A DNA stretch of 64,000 nucleotides from Daucus carota subsp. sativus. Its lineage: Eukaryota; Streptophyta; Magnoliopsida; Apiales; Apiaceae. The position numbers and the translations under genes were made by a program. Location of the stretch: assembly GCF_001625215.2 (NCBI RefSeq), contig NC_030382.2, positions 27,328,610 to 27,392,609 of the forward strand, given 5' to 3'. Below are positions 37,850-49,949 of this stretch, in pieces (within the stretch, counting starts at the first letter, position 1; each line of letters opens with the position of its first letter). The notes under the pieces are model-generated. The model was not told the origin of the DNA. It saw only the letters and a list, made by a program, of their open reading frames with translations, and did no database searches.

Positions 37850-39085
37850 TCCCAATATCCTCCCTCAAGTTGGAGCATGCAAAATACAAATACCCTACTT
37901 GCTAACAAAAAAAATAAACTACTTACAGTCCAATATATCAGTGAAGATGTCTACCAATTTTCCATTCGTGGGAACATGGAAAAGATTAATAGTACTATCT
38001 TGCATAACATTACATAAGAAATGGCAATAACCCGTACTATTTGGTTTTGTTTATGAAATATTTTATTATTTATAAGATATAACACATAAATGCTATCACA
38101 ATATAAGCTCACAGCATGAGAATGTTGTGCTCTAAGACTGTCTAAAAAACTCTTAAGAAATTTAAGCTCACAAGTGACTGCTAGCAACACATGACATTTG
38201 GCCTCCGTTGAAAAATATCATGAAATCGTAATTTGTTCTTCCATGAAATGGAAAACTGACATAAAAATACAAGCCAACAGGATATGAACTATTTAAAAAA
38301 TGGAAACTAGCCTAATCTGAATAACACCGACATGACAAATTGATATCATAGACTAATAATTAAGAAAACTCTAACCTAGAAAATCTTTTAAATATCTTAC
38401 CACTAGTAAGGCGGCATCCTACAAAATATTCCAATAGAACAAGATCTTTAATATGAATGTATTTAAATACTTTCTGAAAGTATTTCAGTACAACAAGATC
38501 TTTTACATGAAAAACTGTATTTAAATACTTTCTAAAAGCAACAATATTACAGGATTCATTCCCAAAAAGGATTTAATCATCTATATAGACAAATATATTA
38601 ATTTGAATCATACCCCTCTAAAGTCTGTAGTGACATTGCAAAATTAGAAAACTAGCATATGAAAGACTAGTTAAGTCCATCAATAGGCTTTTGAAGTCAG
38701 TATAATTGGTTTGATCAAGATGCTTGGAATTCGAAGGTACTTTTATGCAAACTTCTTCTACAATCTCCATACAAAAAATCATTCAAAACATCTATTTGAC
38801 GGATTCTCAGTTATTTGCTGTAGCAAAATCTAAAATATCACAAAAAACGACCACTTCATCATTTTCAATGGAAGTATCAATATAATCAATACTTGAAATT
38901 TGATGATTACCAAATATCACATAACGATCTTTGAGCTGCTCTATACTTCCGTTCCAAATAGATTTAATCTTATAAATCGACAAACACTTAATAGCTCAAA
39001 TTTCCGAAGGTAGTGATTTTAGAAGCCAAGTGCCATTGTATATCAGAACTTGCTTCACACTATCGTGGATTCTTTATAGTTTCTT
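37850..39085 (-). mobile_element. Decayed Ty1/copia pol (reverse transcriptase and RNase H)
   Basis: Minus-strand fragments in shifting frames read in order: CLSIYKIKSIWNGSIEQLKD with VIFGNH (start of the copia RT domain), RQIDVLNDFLYGD (from QMDV.NAFLHGD), then, after the stretch equivalent to YVDD, SWKNKLRFHDI, AVTCELKFLKSFLDSLR..SLYCDS (RNase H) and HVPTNGKLVDIFT. A purine-rich tract GAGGGAGGATATTGGG follows, where the 3' LTR would begin (about 37860 downwards). Stops and frameshifts are numerous, so the copy is dead. The upstream gag-integrase part is not recognisable. Confidence 0.8.
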
Positions 39086-41180
39086 TAAAGGAACGTGGTT
39101 CACTACCTGTAATCACAACTACGAGAAGATTCATGTGTCCCATAGAATTTATTTAGTAAGTTTTACCTTGGGAGTGATTATGTGTCGATGAATATTGGGA
39201 TAAATGCTGACTCAACTTTCATATCATGTTAGGCACATAATTATTAAGTTTTAATATAGGCATCTTATTGTGCATTTGACGTCGTATTGCATCCTCGTTA
39301 GTACTACCAGAATGTGCCACTACTATTATTTCCCATCACTTAAACCTAATGATATTTAAGAGTGGGTTGAGTGATATCTCTTTTTTTTGATTATTCTACA
39401 ACTGAGAGCACACACGTAAACTAAAATGCCTAATTGAAAAATTTTGGAAATAAATTTAAAACTCCTCATATTGTTTGTTGGGACACTGGAGGTTCTACAA
39501 GTTTTCTTGAAGAATACATATGGTGAAATAAGCGCACAACTTCTTGGTTTCAGTGTATTTTCCTGCCAAAATTTTGCCTAACTACTCCAGCAAGCTCACT
39601 TGTGTTTCCTAAAATTGAAACTATATCGATATAACTAGTTATATATTATAAGTTACAATTCTACAAGCAGCTATTATGATATTCTCTTTATCTAATACTA
39701 ACTACTCCCATGTCAAACCTTTGTGTTGATCAATTTTTGGTAAGATGTATTTGTTTAGGCGTCTAAATTCAATTACAATCTATTTTAATTAGTTGTGTCA
39801 AGTCTTTCCTATTTCATCCATGACTAGTTACCATCAACAGATACATGATCTTAAATATATTAGTTGATATATATTAGCCTTCATCCATTGGTACAATAAA
39901 ATCATATGTTGACCTTCATTTCTATGATTTGAAATATTTATAGTTTATCATTCAATTCTATACATCATTGATAGGCTTTAAGATTCATCCGTTGATCAGA
40001 AATTTTAGTCATCCACCGATGTAATTAACCACTGAAGTAGAAATTATAAAACTCGTTACAAAAATTCTCATATATTGGATGCTAATAATAATAGGCTACC
40101 TTATTAATAAATACTTCATATGACTGTCATCCATAGATTCTTTATAAAATCTAAAATTTAAATGGTAATTAATATGTTATCATAAAGACAAATTTTAATT
40201 CCGAACAATCTTCCACTATTTATGTCTAATAGAATTGCAGACACAAATTTGGGACTTGATGATAAAAAAAAAAACTACTTCTTACGAATATTCTAATTGA
40301 GTTGCATAAGAAATAACTCATATTGTATAAAATTTGAGTTGTTTTACAAACGAAAGTGCTCCTCTAGACTAAAGAGGTTAATCTTACTTACTTCGCTTTC
40401 TTCTTTTCAACCTTGCTTTCCTTTTCAAATTAAGCTTCACAGACTTATACAATTCATTCTTGAACTTAGCTTCATTCACATTCCTACCATCATGATGAGT
40501 TTACTATATCATCAAAGTTTAACTTATTATAGTGCCCAACTAGTCTTCCATCGTAAAGAACATCTTTAAAATTCATCATTCAGTATGGGTCAAGATGAAC
40601 TTTCTATTCTATATAAGAGATAGTCAATTTCTTTGACAAGCGCTCAGTTGATACCCACCTTTTTCTGATTTCATAGATTTTGTTAAATATGTTCTTACAT
40701 GCAATCTCAATAAGTCAAATATTTTTCTTCATTGTGTGTAGACCTTCTTGATCACCTCGTAGTCTTCTTTAAGATTTTTTTTAGAGTTCATGTGATTTTC
40801 TTTCCACCAAGATACTGCAAACTAAGTCTCTTATGTAAAATTATTGTGTTTACTAGGCCTATCACATTTTTCAGTTTACTCAGTTACAAGTTTGGTGACA
40901 TGGACAGATTATTTTGCCCAACAACTAGCTTCTTCTCGCGGTCTTGGAAGGGTTTAATAATTCTGAAATTGGAATATCATGTTTTTGTTCTTCCTTGATC
41001 GCTGGAGTCAAGGTAGGATTGCAGGCCTGATTTCGAATATTTGCATTGTTAACATCTCCTTCAAATAGTTGTTTCTTATTTCTTGGCCTTTGCTTTCATT
41101 TTATTTACTCCCTTGTGCTTGATTGTTTCTATTCTATTTTTCCTTATACTTTGACAATTTTGTTGTTCTTCTCTTACTAA
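39086..41180. other. Decayed sequence next to the copia remnant
   Basis: Probably older transposon debris. Open frames of 77-90 codons at 40297-40998 are lysine/leucine-rich on one strand and match nothing I recognise. No intact gene. Confidence 0.4.
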
Positions 41181-41184
41181 ATCC

Positions 41185-41380
41185 ATCTTTTCATTAAAAA
41201 AATCCGATAATAAATGAAGTCGATATGGATTCGTCAAAAAAAAATCCGATAATAGATGGAGCAGATATGGATTCGTAAAAAAAATCCGATCCGAAATTTG
41301 ATCCGACAAGAAAAATCCGATAATAAATGTAGCGGATATCGATTTAAAGTGATCTGATCCGTTAATGACCTGATCCGGTA

Positions 41381-41429
<49 letters not shown>

Positions 41430-41945
41430 GATAATTATTCTTATTTATTATAATTACAGTTTTATAATTTAGATTTTACAATTTATGCACATAGGCATAC
41501 TCTGATATAACACTTGAACTCCTTTTATATGTTTATGTTTTCCACCTTGAGATAGACTTGGGAAGTTGGTGAGCGTAGCATTCAGTGATGGACTAAGATT
41601 AATAAGTTTAAGTAGTAGAAATGATTAGTGCAGTCCAAATTTAAACTGAGTAGCCGTGCTGACATGTTGTGCAAACTTAAACAACCAGTGTCAGTTTGTT
41701 TTTAGTTTCAAGACAATGTTTAATTATTCGATACATAATTTTTTTAATCTAATTTAAAAAACTGATAAAATTTAAATGGATCCGAATATCCGATCCGTGA
41801 TCTGTGATCCTAATTGATCCGTATATGGATCGTCCTGTAAAAAATCCGTCCCAATCCGATCCGAATCTGATAAAATAAATGGATATGGATATGGATTCAG
41901 TCTGATCCGATCCAAACCCGATCCGTTGACAGGCCTACAGTGGCT
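41185..41945. repeat. ATCCGAT-rich repeat with internal (TA)n
   Basis: Three tandem-like copies of AAAATCCGATAAT.GATG(A/G)AG..GATATGGATTCG lie at 41197-41340. A TA tract follows (41383-41426), then an AT-rich core and a right arm of GATCCG motifs ending CCGTTGACAGGCCTACAG. This resembles non-autonomous hAT-type repeats. The left terminus cannot be set. Confidence 0.5.
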
Positions 41946-42188
41946 TGCTCTTTCATCTCTTTTACACTCTTGTCCATTTCTTCATCAACAACATGGTTTT
42001 CGTTACTTTAAGAATAGGTTGCAGTGATTCCTCCGTTATTTCTTCTTCTAATAACACACTTGCATTTGTAGATTCAGTTACATTCTTTTTTTTTTCTTTT
42101 CTCTAAAGTTACCGTTTCAACTGCATTCCTTTTTGTATTTATTTGGCTTTGTGATTGAGATGAGGACCTTGAAAGACTTATTTCTTGA

Positions 42189-42190
<2 letters not shown>

Positions 42191-42254
<64 letters not shown>
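42191..42254. repeat. (AT)n microsatellite
   Basis: About 64 bases of pure AT repeat. Open frames of repeated Ile-Tyr across it are artefacts. Confidence 0.95.
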
Positions 42255-42256
<2 letters not shown>

Positions 42257-42469
42257 TAGCAAGGATATATTGATAAACTATTCTTTGAATTGTGCAATGT
42301 GCTCACAAAGAAACTTGTACTTCTCCTTCGTTGGCTCCGGGTCGATATAATCTTATGTAATAATTTTGCCATTAGATTTTTCTCAACGATTCTCGATAAT
42401 GAAATCAAGTGGCTTAAATTTCATTGTGTGAGAAGGTTCACCTTTTAGCCTTTTGATGTAAGTTTTCTT

Positions 42470-43065
42470 TATTTTAGGCTAGCATGAATGGATCTAGCTC
42501 GGAATTTGAAAATTCGGCATCTAAGAGCCTTCAGTGATTCTATATTGGGAGTAAAGAATTCTCAAGGGAGTATGAACAGAGAGAACACCGAACAAAGGCC
42601 TATGCCACCATGGTACGTGATAACCCTTTGTTCTTTGAATCATTTAAGTTAAATACAATTGGTAGAGAGAACAATCGTCGAGTCAATGCCTTGTCTCGGT
42701 TGGACTCGGTGCCTTACAAGTTCCATATATCTGATTGATTTCTAGGTCTTATCAGTCGATAAGAAATAGTGCTTGAAAATTCACCAAGAGGTCAACTGGA
42801 TGACTTCGATCAGGGCTTATTGGAAAGAGGTACTTTTTCTACCTTTAGGGAAGAAGGAAGGCTATAAGGTCAAATATCCGGGCAACTAACTATACATTGG
42901 TTCAAGGTCGGATGTACAAAATGTCATCCACTCAGCCATTTCTCTGATGTTTTGACCCCGAAGAGCAGAAATTAGCTCTATAGACGATTCATGAAGGAAT
43001 TCCTGTAGAATACTTAAAAGGATGGTCTTTGGCTATGAAGATTTTAAGGCAGGGATAACAAAAAG
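42470..43065 (+). mobile_element. Decayed Ty3/gypsy pol (RNase H to integrase zinc region)
   Basis: In changing frames the plus strand reads LARNLKIRHLRAFSDSILGV (RNase H), then NNRRVNALSRL (from the ADALSRLAS motif), then WMTSIRAYWK, NYTLVQGRLYKMS, RCFDPEEQKLAL, IHEGIPVEYLKGWSLAMKILRQGY. That is the RNase H and integrase HHCC order of Ty3/gypsy elements, closest in wording to the Tat/Retand lineage. Frameshifts and stops throughout. Confidence 0.8.
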
Positions 43066-45590
43066 GCTAATATGCTAACGCAAGTTCATAGATAGCAAAA
43101 AGGCCAATATGCTATAGAGTTCTTAGAGCAATCAACAAGTCAAGCCTTATACAACAAAATGAATTTAGCAGGAACAAAGTGAAGTCAAGCTCTCGACTCA
43201 AGAACTTAGTGGAAGGGAACAAATTAAGTCAAACCATAAGTCTCTTTATATGAGATTTATTCTAAAGATCATAGATGGCAAGTCTATAGTTAAAGCTTGA
43301 AGCTTATATCAAATATTAACAAACATGATGAAAGATGGAGGAGACAAATGACATTGAAGACTTTGTGGTCCAAACTGCAGATTGCTAACTGTTGTGCTAA
43401 AATTTTTGATTAGCTTATGTAGGAAATTACATACAAGGGCATGTGCTGATCTATAAAGCCATGTCTCTATCTTTTATTTTATAAGTATTAATTGGAGCAC
43501 TTAGAAACTCAAGAATTAATCTCATTCATCTCTATAAGTTTCAAGTTCGCAGCAGGGATCTTCTCACGAAGAACCTAGATTGTAGCACAATTACTAATAA
43601 ATAAATTAGTTTAGAGTTAATTGCGTTTTCATAATTGTTTAAATTTTGTATCTATTTGAAGTAGTGAATTTGTTTTTCTATTTATGCCTTCACACTTCAC
43701 TGGGTGTTCTAATTTTTGAATGTTGTGTTTGTGGATTTAGCAAGAAAAATTTTAAATCTTCCAAGAACACACATTTAACCCCTTTTATGTGTAATTGTCA
43801 TTTCCAACAACCAGCTTATGTCTAATGCATATAATCTGTAACTTGTGAAGCTTCAGGTTGACTTAATAAAGTTATTCGACTTTTTTCTTGATAAACCTTC
43901 AAACTAAAGTTGTGAGATAAACTTTTTGTACTGAGAAACAATCTTTTTCCTAGCCTAACTAAAAGTCATTTTGGCATTTGTCCTCAAGAAAGCAGCTTTC
44001 TGCTTACTATTGAGGGGCCTTCGTATCTGTCTTCATGACTTTCAACATCAAATTCTTTAATAAAAATCACAATTGTATCCCTCACTAGATTGAAAATGAA
44101 TTTCGGATGAGCATTAGTAGCTTCCTTTGCATTTATGATAAATTGTTCTATGTGAATCAATCTATATGCTTTACGGCTTTAGTATTACTCTATTCAACCA
44201 TGAATTGATAAGCTACAACATGATGAGTGGATGTTCTTGAATCCAAAGAGATAGAAACAACAATTCTTATATATTTTTCTTGAAATGTTTCTATTTGGTT
44301 ATAGTACCATCTAAAATAGGCTCATGAGCAGTAACTGGTTTCGTTACCGGATCATCCACCCTCATATCCCCCCATGAGTTTTCTTTTCAACCAGCTCTTA
44401 TTTTAGCTTAAAATGAGCTCCACAAATACTTTTTGAGAAAAAAAAATCTAACGAGGTACTTGCTTTTGTCTCTATTTCCCTCTATTCTTGCATTAGAGAC
44501 TCCACTTACATACATCGCTTCTTACATCCTCACATTCATCTTTCCAAGTGAAACTCTCTAACTCACCTTGTGCAAGGTTGGAAGAAATAGTACACTTTTC
44601 ATTTTCAGTCTCAGTTATTGTCTGGTCACTAATAAGCCTCTAACTCAAAGGTGTGTTACATCCTTCCCTCAATTCTAGAATTGATACATCAATAAAAAGT
44701 TCATCTATATCAATAGATTAAATAAAACGATGGTCTAATTATGTGGAATCATCAATATATGTGAGGGGAAGAAATATAAATGGATAAGAGATTTTTTTGA
44801 TGGAATTTTTATAGTTGACAATAAATGAGACGCGTCCATTGATTGAGTAACACTTGTCAATAGATGAATTATGTCCACTGATGATTATAAATTAATAGCA
44901 ATTGATTTCGTGAGGAGTGAAGGTTGAAAACTAAGCACTTATTCGACTAGCAAATTAAAAAATAAATATATCATAACGCAAACAATCATCCTGAGAAAGA
45001 TAATGGTCGTAATTAATTTTATCTTAACTCAAAATTGAAGCGTATGCAAACATAATCAAATTACGAGAGCGATTTGAGCCCAAAAAGTTCGGCTCAACAC
45101 AAAGTGGACAATGGCTAACTATGTATATTGAATAGATGATTTACACAGCAAGAGTTTATTGATATGAAAAATATTAATCACTCCACAAATACACAATGAA
45201 AGACAGATTTTGCAAGCAACGTGGATATAATGGTTTTGGTAAGCATAATTATGAATTATGATTAATTTGGTTCGATCATTTTTGAGATCTGAAACATAAT
45301 TTATATAAAGACTGTTTTAGTGATACAACAATTAAATTTGTATAGTTTTTTAGATATTTTTATACCATTTTATGATCTTCAAGCATAATTTGTATAAAGA
45401 CTTTTTAAATTATTCAACACTTATGTTTGTATAATTTTTAAATATAACTATGTCATCTTTTTATTATGTACAATAAAAAAACTAGTTTTATTTTGAACAA
45501 TTTATACTAAAATTATATTCCACAATAACATTTTCAAATTATTTTAATATAAAAAGTAATAATTTTCAGGCCTTCTAAAAAGACTGTTTA
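43066..45590. other. Probable retrotransposon debris, no gene
   Basis: Continues from the gypsy fragment with no clear domain. Frames are short and broken. Confidence 0.4.
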
Positions 45591-45594
45591 GTTT

Positions 45595-46510
45595 TGGGGG
45601 TGTCAAACGAATAATTCAGATACAAGTATGTTTGTATCCGTATTCGAATCCGAATACGCAAATTCATATCAGTATCTGAAAATTATATCTGTATCCGAAT
45701 CTGAAATTGAATTTTTTAAAAAATAATATCTGAATCCGATTTTTAATAAGATTTTTTTATTTTTATATAAAAATTCAAAAAATAAAATAAATAATAAAAA
45801 TTAAAAATTAATTCTTAAAAATTGAGTTAAGAATTAAAGTCATTAAAGACTATTTATATTTATTCAAAAATTAATTTATATTTATCTCATCGGGTCATGT
45901 TCTACTTAGAACTCTTAGAACCTTTAGATTATTTTTAGTATTCATTAGTGTTTAGCCGTAGAAATGCACATGCAAAAAATGTCGTGTTTATGTATTATAT
46001 TCTAAAATTGTTTTTGAACACGTATACGATACAAAACATGTATTAAAGATTTGGATCCTGAAAATCTATTTAAAATTTAGGATTCTGCGGCAGGACCTTG
46101 GTGAGTTCTATTTTAAGCATTGGTTCTCTCTTGAGCACAACCCTTCTTTTTCAATATAAATTTGTTATTTTGAAAATATTAAACTCAAATGATATTATAA
46201 TATATGTCGATAATATTACACAATTATATAATATTTATAGAAATATATTATTTTATTAATACATATATTAATAAACATACTATAAAGTTATAGAATAATA
46301 ATATATATAAATATATATAATATTTAAATATCGTATATATTTAATTCCGGATTCAGATATTATCATATACGAATATGTCTATATCCGTATCCGGAATTGT
46401 CAGATTCAGATGCGAGTAATATCCGTTTTATCCCAAATACGAATAATATTCCTTTTATCTTGGATACGAATGCGGGTTTTTCGGACGGATATCATATTTT
46501 CCGGACTTAT
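45595..46510. repeat. TATCCG-rich element ending near the FUSC gene
   Basis: The left end GGGGGTGTCAAACGAATAA is followed by TATCCGTATTCGAATCCG motifs, then an AT-rich core, then a right arm of ATATCCGTATCCGGAATTG and GGATATCATATTTTCCGG. It is the same style of non-autonomous repeat as 41185-41945. Its right end lies only about 230 bp before the start codon of the next gene. Confidence 0.5.
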
Positions 46511-46740
46511 ATGGGCCGACTGCTTATGATGAACATGCAGCTCAACTATTTTGTCCTACTCAGTAGTTCCTTCCTCCTCCATCCTCTACAAAAGCCCCTC
46601 ACCACCCTCAAAATATACCACCTCTCCTATTCCTCTTCTCCCTTCACTCCCACCTCTCAACAACCAAGCTCCTTAATTACTCAAACCTCGTACTCTACTT
46701 GTTATTTTCTTTATTTGTGTGAAATTAATTTGTTAGCAAT

Positions 46741-49537
46741 ATGCAAATCCTAAGCTTCAAATCCGAAAGAAGCAGAGCTTTCTGGACTACATGTCTAGCC
46801 TCAGCTTTCCGAACAGCCTTAGCTTGTGCCATAGTAGGCGGCATCACTCTTTTCGGCCCCATGTCAATCCGAAGCCAGATAACACTCCCTGCATTTTCAT
46901 ACGTCACGGTTATCATCATCATCGTTGATGCCACCTTAGGCGACACTTTCAGAGGTTGCTGGTACGCTCTTTACGCGACAGTCCAAGGAGTCTGTCCAGC
47001 TATTTTCTGCTTGTGGCTGCTCGGTCCAGCTCGTCTCACGACGCTGGTCACGTCTGTGTTGGTGGGGGGGAGTGCATTCGTGGTGGTCTTGCCACAAAAC
47101 ACACATGTGATAGCCAAGAGAATAGCTCTGGGACAGATTGTGTTGGTGTATGTTATAGGCTATATTAATGGTGTCAATACTGAGCCTATTATGCATCCTA
47201 TTCACGTCGCGACTAGTACAGCGATTGGAGTCTTTGCTTGTGTCTTGGCCCTCTTGTTTCCTGTCCCAAATTTGGCTTGCGTCGAGGTAAATAACTACTC
47301 TTAGACGCTGTTTGGAAATATGCATTTCATTTCAAATTATGAATTTCAAATGACAGGATTTAAGTTGTCATTTCAAATTCTCAGATTTATACTAATATTT
47401 GAATGTCTGGATTTCAAATGAAATACAAATCCAAATTCTCAAACAAGTTATTTGATCAAATCCAAAATTTCAAATGAAATCCAGGTTCCCAAACAAGCCA
47501 TTAAGGGATTCTTAGTCCTCTATTTTTTCTGGAGCATCTCTATAAGTAATCTACATGTTTTTTGCCAGGTAAAGCGGAGTTGCAGACTAATTGCAGAGAA
47601 TTATTCAGAGAGGCTAAATCTAATGATGAAGGCATTCTTGGAAGAAGATAAGAAATCCGCTTTAGCATTCATGTCTCAAGCCAAGTCTAAGGCTACTAAA
47701 GGAACCAAACTTCTCCATAGTATCATATCCAAGCAAGTAAGCATACTCAACTCAGGATGAATCAAACTCTCCTTTGTTTCTTTTAGTTGGTTAAGAACTA
47801 AAATTGAAGTAGTAAATTGAATATGTATTTTTTGATTAAAATCAGGAAAGCATGCAGTGGGAGAGATTCGGAATCAAATGCTTGGGACCTTATTGTGCAA
47901 CTCCAGGACAGAGACTTCAAGAGTTAGAAACACCATTGATGGGAATGTCGATTGCTTTATCGAGCTGTCAGAAATTTCCAATGAAATTGCTAAATTTAGA
48001 GCTCAAAGATGGTCTGCATAAGCTAGAGGAGCACATTGATATGAGCTTTACCCGGATCAAGAACCGCCTTCCATTTGATTTAGCCACTGTTTCTGAATCA
48101 AACACGGATGATGAAGTGGACGCCCTTCAAGCTTTACAATCTGTACCAACAGAACAGAAAGATTTGCCATCTTTTTTCTTCTTATTTTGTCTGAAACTCC
48201 TTCAAAATAAAGTACTTGGTACCAAAAGAGATGATCCTCCCAACAAGTCAGCAAAAGTAGATGATTCACAAAACAAACAAATTCATCAAGGGAGCATTTG
48301 TACCGGTGCTAAGAGATTAATGCCAGCCTTTAAGTGTGCACTTTCTCTATTTCTTGCGGTGCTCTTTGGTTTAATGTATAGTAAAAAAGATGGATACTGG
48401 TCAGGTCTTCCTGTAGCTATTACTTTCGCAGCATCAAGAGAAGCAACGTTTAAGGTTGCTAATCTCAAAGCTCAAGGGACTGTTCTTGGAACCGTGTATG
48501 GTGTCCTGGGGTGCTTTCTTTTTGAAAGATACGTAAAATTAAGGTTCATTTCTCTCTTTCCTTGGTTCGTTATTACTGAACTTTTGAGGCGTAGTAAAAT
48601 GTATGCCCAGGCCGGAGGAGTTTCAGCTGTCATTGGAGCAGTACTTATATTGGGAAGAACAGGTTTTAGATCTCCAAGTGAATTTGCCATAGCTAGAATT
48701 GTTGAAACTTTTATTGGATTATCCTGTTCTATATTGGTAAATATCAGTTTCCAACCTACAAGAGCTTCGACACTAGCTAAAACTCAACTCTCTGCAAGCC
48801 TCAAGTCCTTGCATGAATGTGTTGAGGGTATCAATCTATCTTTTTCAAGCATAACCAAGTTCCGAGAAAGCCAGAAGGGGCTTAAGTCTAGTGTAACAGA
48901 GCTAAGAAAACTCATTGCAGAGGCTGAAGTGGAGCCAAACTTCTGGTTTCTGCCTTTTCATGGTGCAGCCTACAACAAGGTCTTAAAATCCCTATCAAAG
49001 ATGGTGGATGTATTGCATTTTGGAGCTGAATCAATCGAATTCATAGAGAAAGAACTGCATGGACCACATCATGACCGCCACGTAGAGATTATGACAGAAC
49101 TGGACAGTGATATTCAGGTCTTAAAGGAAAAGGTTGGAAATTCAGTAAAATGTTGTGAGGGAATCACAAAGATAAAATCAGTGGCGGTTCTCGAAACGGA
49201 GATTGAAAAGAATGGCATTGCCTGTGATGTGGAGGCTGGAAAAGCATCTATTCCAAGTATGTTCATGTCTTCTGACTATGATTTGGATAATAAGATTGAG
49301 AAGATCTTAAGTTGTTACCTTGGAAATGTTAAGAAGATGATTGACAGAGATGAAAGGCAGGAGAAGAAGCAGATGGTTCTGGGACTGAGTGGTCTGGCCT
49401 TTTGTATGGGAATTTTAGTTGCAGAAACAACAGAGGTTGAGAAGACAATTGAAGAACTTGTGCAGTGGGAGAATCCTTCTAGCCATGTTAACTTGCATGA
49501 TATTTCTTTTAAAATACATGCTCTACAAAATCTCTGA
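46741..49537 (+). CDS. FUSC-type integral membrane protein (aromatic acid exporter-like)
   Basis: Three exons, 46741-47286, 47569-47736 and 47846-49537, each joined in phase 0, give 801 residues, the usual size for the plant family annotated p-hydroxybenzoic acid efflux pump subunit-like. There are two membrane clusters: residues about 15-180 (for example SYVTVIIIIVDATLGDTFRG, IGVFACVLALLFPVP) and about 395-540. The second has the FUSC signature MYSKKDGYWSGLPVAITFAASREATFKVANLKAQGTVLGTVYG. A hydrophilic region links them and a long helical C-terminal part follows. Bacterial relatives (AaeB/YccS) export aromatic acids; the plant substrate is not established, so transport is inferred. The start is the first Met before the membrane cluster. 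Frames upstream of 46741 run into repeat sequence and are ignored. Confidence 0.88.
47304..47500. mobile_element. Tourist-like MITE in intron 1 of the FUSC gene, 197 bp
   Basis: The left end GACGCTGTTTGGAAATATGC and the right end reversed (TGGCTTGTTTGGGAACCTGG), followed on both arms by ATTTCATTT(C/G)AAATT, are inverted repeats of about 45 bp. TTA flanks both sides (47301-47303, 47501-47503), the PIF/Harbinger TWA duplication. Confidence 0.75.
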
Positions 49538-49875
49538 TATAGATTAGTGTTTAAAGTATATGTAAGGCATAATTTACATGGAAATGAAACAAAATCTAGT
49601 TATAATAATTTATTAGAGTAATGTATTTCTCTGTATGTGTTTTTTTTTTATCTTTGCTTAAATGATGGTTTGGTCATCTAGCGACCCTAGCGGCTAGCAA
49701 TGCTCAAGTCAATTGTAAATTAGACTAGTAGTTAATGTTGCGGCTAGCAATGCTCAAGTCAATTGTAAATTAGAATAGTAGTTAATGTTGAGGAGAGTAA
49801 AGCAAAAAGTGAATATAAAATTATTGCGACTCCAACCGGCCAAGGCCACAATGGGATTCGAATCTACATAAAACT
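49538..49875. other. FUSC 3' flank and spacer
   Basis: Likely 3' UTR to about 49680, then a tandem repeat and a tRNA-like scrap (GGGATTCGAATCTAC near 49852) before the tRNA gene. Confidence 0.5.
49691..49790. repeat. 50-bp unit in two adjacent copies
   Basis: Units 49691-49740 and 49741-49790 both begin CGGCTAGCAATGCTC and end GTTAATGTTG, differing at one base (TAGAC versus TAGAA). A very recent tandem duplication. Confidence 0.95.
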
Positions 49876-49946
49876 GTGGCTGCTGGGATTCGAGCCCAGG
49901 TCTCCACGGCCACAACGTGGAATTCTTACCACTAAACTACAGCCAC
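49876..49946 (-). tRNA. tRNA-His (anticodon GTG)
   Basis: The minus strand folds as a complete 71-nt tRNA. The acceptor GTGGCTG pairs perfectly with CAGCCAC, the D arm holds GTTTAGTGGTAAG, the anticodon stem CCACG/CGTGG encloses TTGTGGC (anticodon GTG), and the T arm is CTGGG CTCGAAT CCCAG. It matches plant nuclear tRNA-His in wording; the extra 5' G of tRNA-His is added after transcription, and CCA is not encoded. TTTT directly after the 3' end (49873-49870) serves as a Pol III terminator. No intron. Confidence 0.95.
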
Positions 49947-49949
49947 TCA

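Noticed and set aside
42074..42408. Open frames encoding Ile-Tyr repeats (also at 37209-37478)
   Set aside because: They are translations of (TA)n microsatellites.
46397..46753. 118-codon frame just before the FUSC gene
   Set aside because: It is mostly a translation of the TATCCG-rich repeat and the leader, and ends in another frame than the gene.
46725..47325. Minus-strand frames opposite FUSC exon 1
   Set aside because: Shadows of the strong coding sequence on the plus strand, with no motif of their own.
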